The notes under the pieces: generated by a model
Told to the model about the DNA's origin: nothing
Database searches by the model: none
What the model saw: the letters and a program-made list of their open reading frames with translations, nothing else
Assembly: GCA_025450095.1 (NCBI GenBank)
Contig: JANWID010000273.1
Coordinates: forward strand, 1 to 8,424
Length of the DNA: 8,424 nucleotides
Reading direction: 5' to 3'
DNA from: Bacteroidia bacterium
Lineage (GTDB): Bacteria; Bacteroidota; Bacteroidia; AKYH767-A; OLB10
Part shown: piece after piece, positions 6,596 to 8,424 of the stretch
Layout of the letters: every line of letters begins with the position of its first letter
How positions within the stretch are numbered: position 1 is the stretch's first letter
Position numbers and translations under genes: made by a program

Positions 6596-6997
6596 ATGGA
6601 AACTAAAAAATCAAAAACACTGAACATTACTTTATGGATTGTACAATCCATATTAGCAGCTTTCTTTTTAATGTCGGGGATTGTGAAGTTTTCAACTTCA
6701 ATTGAGGAACAAAGAGCCACTATGGAATGGCCTAAGCATGTTTCGGCTGGGGTAATTCATTTTGTTGGAATACTTGAAATAATAGGCGCGTTAGGATTAT
6801 TGTTACCGTCCATTTTAAGAATACAACCAAAGTTAACACCATGGGCAGCTACAGGTTTAGCTCTTGTAATGGTAATGGCAACAGCTTTGAATCTCTCAAT
6901 TGGCGAAACAAAAGCAATTGGGCTTCTCATTGTTGTGGCATTAGCGTTCTTCGTTGCGTGGGGAAGGTTCAAAAAATCACCTATACTTCCAAAATAA
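6596..6997 (+). CDS. DoxX-like small membrane protein
   Basis: The 133-residue product has four predicted membrane helices (about 11-31, 51-71, 83-101, 106-124) and the DoxX-like pattern: a first helix ending in FFLMSGIVKF, a second beginning around HFVGILEIIGALGLLLPS, a polar loop with P and K, and then ATGLALVMVMATALN. DoxX-like proteins are small inner-membrane proteins, some linked to redox or respiratory functions. The exact role here is unknown. It starts after an A/T-rich leader (TAAATAAATAAAAATAAAATT) typical of Bacteroidota translation starts. The gene stands alone between the leader repeat at 6450 and the attC-like copy at 7039. No neighbouring gene suggests a substrate. Confidence 0.82.
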   Translation: METKKSKTLNITLWIVQSILAAFFLMSGIVKFSTSIEEQRATMEWPKHVSAGVIHFVGILEIIGALGLLLPSILRIQPKLTPWAATGLALVMVMATALNLSIGETKAIGLLIVVALAFFVAWGRFKKSPILPK

Positions 6998-7038
6998 AAG
7001 AGAGTGTAAACCAACACACGGGTTCAGGATAAAGTAGA

Positions 7039-7277
7039 GTATGCGCATAACACTAAGATTAAAAGAAATAAAAAAAAGAAGGGCTTCCGATGAAAAATCG
7101 GGACAAGTTTTGAGAGGTAAACATCCCACCTGAGGCGGGACTAACAAACAGTGTTGCGTTAACGAATCCATATTGTAAACATCTGGATGCTTCTAATTCC
7201 TTCTTTTTTTTACTTCTTTCCTTGCACAAGGCTTGCTCATTCTTCCACTGGAAGAATGCCCTCTTCTTCGTTATGGG
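7039..7277 (+). repeat. attC-like structured repeat, copy B (most complete)
   Basis: It fills most of the 344-base gap between the DoxX and VOC genes. The left end GTATGCGCATAAC (7039-7051) is followed by the conserved A-rich segment. An inverted pair of 21 bases, 20 of which match, encloses the middle (7062-7082 and 7199-7219). Inside are three stems: TCCGAT/ATCGGG (7086-7102), TCCCACC/GGCGGGA with one mismatch (7124-7140), and ATCCA/TGGAT (7166-7188). After the right arm come a CCTTG-CAC-AAGG-type hairpin (7219-7231), a perfect 9-bp hairpin with loop ACT (7238-7258), and CCCTCTTCTTC followed by GTTATGGG (7270-7277). The left end pairs best with 4841-4854, not with its own right end beyond GTTATG. 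Confidence 0.7.
7238..7258. other. Perfect 9-bp hairpin with ACT loop (copy B)
   Basis: CATTCTTCC (7238-7246), loop ACT, GGAAGAATG (7250-7258). It occupies the same place as the hairpin at 3605-3625, with identical loop and flanks but a different, still perfectly paired stem. Confidence 0.75.
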
Positions 7278-7341
7278 AAATTTTATGACGACACACCTCA
7301 CACACAATGCTTCATTGAAAACATCATTAATAAATTAGACA

Positions 7342-7794
7342 ATGACAAAAAGTAAATTGCTGGAAATGCACAATATCGGCATCGTTGTAGAAAACCTTGA
7401 CAATGCAATATCATTTTTTAAAGAAATTGGATTAACACTTGAAGGTAGAGCTGAAATAGAAGGAGAATGGGCTGGTCGTGTAACAGGACTAGGTTCTCAA
7501 TGCGTAGAAATTGCTATGATGGTTACACCTGATGGACATAGTCGTCTTGAGATTTCAAAATTTCTCACACCAACAACTATTTCCGACCATCGGACAGCAC
7601 CCGTTAATTCTCTTGGGTATCTGAGAATTATGTTCAGAGTTGAGAATATTGATGAATTGGTAACGCGGCTGGTTAAAAATGGTTCTCAACTTGTTGGAGA
7701 AATGGTTCAGTATGAAAATTCGTATCGGCTCTGCTATATACGTGGAACAGAAGGGCTTCTTATCGGACTTGCCGAAGAACTTGTTAACAAATGA
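7342..7794 (+). CDS. VOC (glyoxalase/bleomycin-resistance fold) family protein
   Basis: This 150-residue single-chain VOC protein has two beta-alpha-beta-beta-beta modules. Module 1 has NIGIVVENLDNAISFFKEIG (11-30) and ends in DGHSRLEISKF (64-74). Module 2 has LGYLRIMFRVENIDELVTRL (91-110) and ends in SYRLCYIRGTEGLLIGLAEE (127-146). VOC enzymes usually bind a divalent metal through one residue on each of four strands. Here His10 and Glu70 could serve, but the module 2 positions hold Arg95 and Gly142 where His and Glu are common. A standard glyoxalase I metal site is therefore not evident, and the substrate is unknown. The start at 7342 follows an A/T-rich leader. A second VOC gene begins 80 bases downstream with no repeat between, so the two probably share one cassette and transcript. 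Confidence 0.85.
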   Translation: MTKSKLLEMHNIGIVVENLDNAISFFKEIGLTLEGRAEIEGEWAGRVTGLGSQCVEIAMMVTPDGHSRLEISKFLTPTTISDHRTAPVNSLGYLRIMFRVENIDELVTRLVKNGSQLVGEMVQYENSYRLCYIRGTEGLLIGLAEELVNK

Positions 7795-7874
7795 GGGCAT
7801 TATCTTACTTTTACAAAGACAAAATTCAAATCAGGAACTAAAAATTTTAGGCAATAAATTAAAATCAAAATAAA

Positions 7875-8303
7875 ATGGCAAAACAAATTTTTATAAATTT
7901 AGCAGTAAAAGACCTTGTCAAATCAATGAACTTTTACACCAAAATGGGTTTTACAAACAACCCACAGTTTTCAGACGATACAGCAAAATGTATGGTTTGG
8001 AGTGAGCAAATTTTTGTAATGATAATGACTCACGAAAAATTTAAAACATTTACAACAAAACCAATTGCTGACACCAGGAACAGTATAGCAGGGCTTTTTT
8101 CATTATCAGTTGAAAGTTTGGATAAAGTAAATGAAATTGCAAAGAATGCAATTTCAGCGGGCGGAACAGAACCCAATGAAATGAGAGATTATGGATTTAT
8201 GCAACAACGAACTGTAGAAGATTTTGACGGACACACTTGGGAGATATTTTACATGGACATGAGTAAATTTCCAGCAGAAGAACAGGGCAAGACACAGCAA
8301 TGA
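7875..8303 (+). CDS. VOC family protein (lactoylglutathione lyase-like/PhnB-like)
   Basis: This 142-residue VOC protein shows the N-terminal pattern IFINLAVKDLVKSMNFYTKMGF (5-26), a middle KCMVWSEQIFVMIMTHEKF (38-56), a second module start LFSLSVESLDKVNEIAKNA (74-92) and the C-terminal hallmark VEDFDGHTWEIFYMD (114-128), where Glu123 sits at the usual metal-ligand position. The first-strand ligand position holds Asn8 rather than His. Members of this subgroup are widely annotated as glyoxalases without a known reaction. It differs clearly in sequence from the VOC protein just upstream, so the pair is not a recent tandem duplication. It begins after an A-rich leader (AATCAAAATAAA) and is followed within 80 bases by the next repeat copy. 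Confidence 0.87.
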   Translation: MAKQIFINLAVKDLVKSMNFYTKMGFTNNPQFSDDTAKCMVWSEQIFVMIMTHEKFKTFTTKPIADTRNSIAGLFSLSVESLDKVNEIAKNAISAGGTEPNEMRDYGFMQQRTVEDFDGHTWEIFYMDMSKFPAEEQGKTQQ

Positions 8304-8370
8304 ATGTAAATCGCTTCATAGAAAGTTTTGTGCGGATTTTGGACTGCACAGCTACGGTTGAACAGTGCGG

Positions 8371-8424
8371 TGATGCCGATAACAATAAGAGCTTAAAAGA
8401 AATAAACGGGAATGCTGAAAACCG
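8371..8424 (+). repeat. attC-like structured repeat, copy F (left half, cut by the window edge)
   Basis: GCCGATAAC (8375-8383) followed by AATAAGAGCTTAAAAGAAAT aligns with the left ends at 4666 and 7048 (TAACA, then AAGATTAAAAGAAATAA). The following ACGGGAATGC differs from the GAAGGGC of the other copies. It marks the end of the two-gene VOC segment. GTTATCGG, the start of the segments at 444 and 6462, is the exact inverse of CCGATAAC here. The segment's own start at 7270 (GTTATGGGA) matches 7 of 9 bases. Confidence 0.55.

Larger units (their letters stand above)
444..8383 (+). mobile_element. Putative integron-like gene-cassette array (continues past the right edge)
   Basis: Seven same-strand, functionally unrelated genes are separated by members of one structured repeat family with TAACA left ends and TTCGTTA right ends. 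Proposed junctions (the G of GTTA) lie at 444, 3637, 4841, possibly 6462, and 7270, with the next site opening at 8375-8383. Each segment's 5' end is the inverted complement of its own 3' end: 9/9 bases for 3637-4669 and 13 of 14 (one gap) for 4841-7051. The match is weaker, 7/9, for 7270-8383, and poor for 444-3522. Integron cassettes show exactly this R'/R'' relation. The divergent recombinase at 1-246 fits the layout. Against a classical integron: the sites are long, and the recombinase has an arm domain. Confidence 0.5.

Noticed and set aside
3515..7277. Reading the intergenic repeats as MITEs or simple transposon remnants with terminal inverted repeats.
   Set aside because: The best inverted matches are between ends of different copies across the gene segments (3637/4661, 4841/7039), not between the two ends of one copy, and no target-site duplications were seen. 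A non-autonomous element is not fully excluded.
7059..7307. Minus-strand open frame of 82 codons.
   Set aside because: It reads straight through attC-like copy B, has low-complexity K-rich and F-rich stretches from the A/T arms, and matches no family I recognise. It is an artefact of the repeat.
8300..8424. ATG overlapping the stop of the second VOC gene (ATGA), with an open frame to the window edge.
   Set aside because: The 41 codons match nothing recognised and run into the left half of repeat copy F. Without the sequence beyond the edge there is no support for a gene.
444..8424. CRISPR array or tandem-repeat locus.
   Set aside because: The repeats are long, structured, spaced by one or two whole genes, and lack short regular spacers; no cas-like gene is present.

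Overview
The window looks like chromosomal DNA of a member of the Bacteroidota, probably an uncultured environmental one. Two secreted proteins end in a type IX secretion (Por) sorting domain. Start codons follow A/T-rich leaders with no Shine-Dalgarno sequence. A Bacteroidota-type promoter (TAnnTTTG) can be seen, and the leftmost gene is a Bacteroidota-style tyrosine recombinase with an arm-binding domain.

Layout. At the left edge, on the minus strand, lies the N-terminal part of a tyrosine recombinase (1-246), with its leader, a pair of 11-bp direct repeats and a promoter (to about 378). Everything to the right is on the plus strand: two T9SS-exported seven-repeat proteins (498-2063, 2082-3479), a Tat-type intradiol dioxygenase with an extra C-terminal domain (3710-4630), a class C beta-lactamase-fold serine hydrolase (4888-6333), a small DoxX-like membrane protein (6596-6997), and two VOC/glyoxalase-fold proteins (7342-7794, 7875-8303). 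The genes are metabolically unrelated and do not form a pathway.

Between the genes sit members of a structured repeat family (about 444, 3515-3645, 4661-4854, a divergent one ending near 6469, 7039-7277, and the start of another at 8371). The clearest copies begin with TAACA and end with TTCGTTA, and enclose hairpins whose stems change between copies while the pairing is kept. The outermost bases of each repeat match best, in inverted orientation, not the other end of the same repeat but the repeat at the other end of the adjoining gene segment: GTTAGCTGC at 3637 against GCAGCTAAC at 4661, and GTTATGCGTCATAC at 4841 against GTATGCGCATAAC at 7039. This is the signature of integron gene cassettes, where R'' at the 3' end of a cassette complements the cassette's own 5' end.

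Main interpretation (inference): the window is the start of an integron-like gene-cassette array in a Bacteroidota genome. A tyrosine recombinase is transcribed away from the array, as intI is in integrons, but its N-terminus carries an arm-type DNA-binding domain that classical IntI proteins lack, and the attC-like sites (roughly 110-240 bp) are unusual. This could be an undescribed integron variant. The alternative is a known dispersed palindromic repeat next to an unrelated phage or transposon integrase. The catalytic half of the recombinase and the right end of the array are outside the window.
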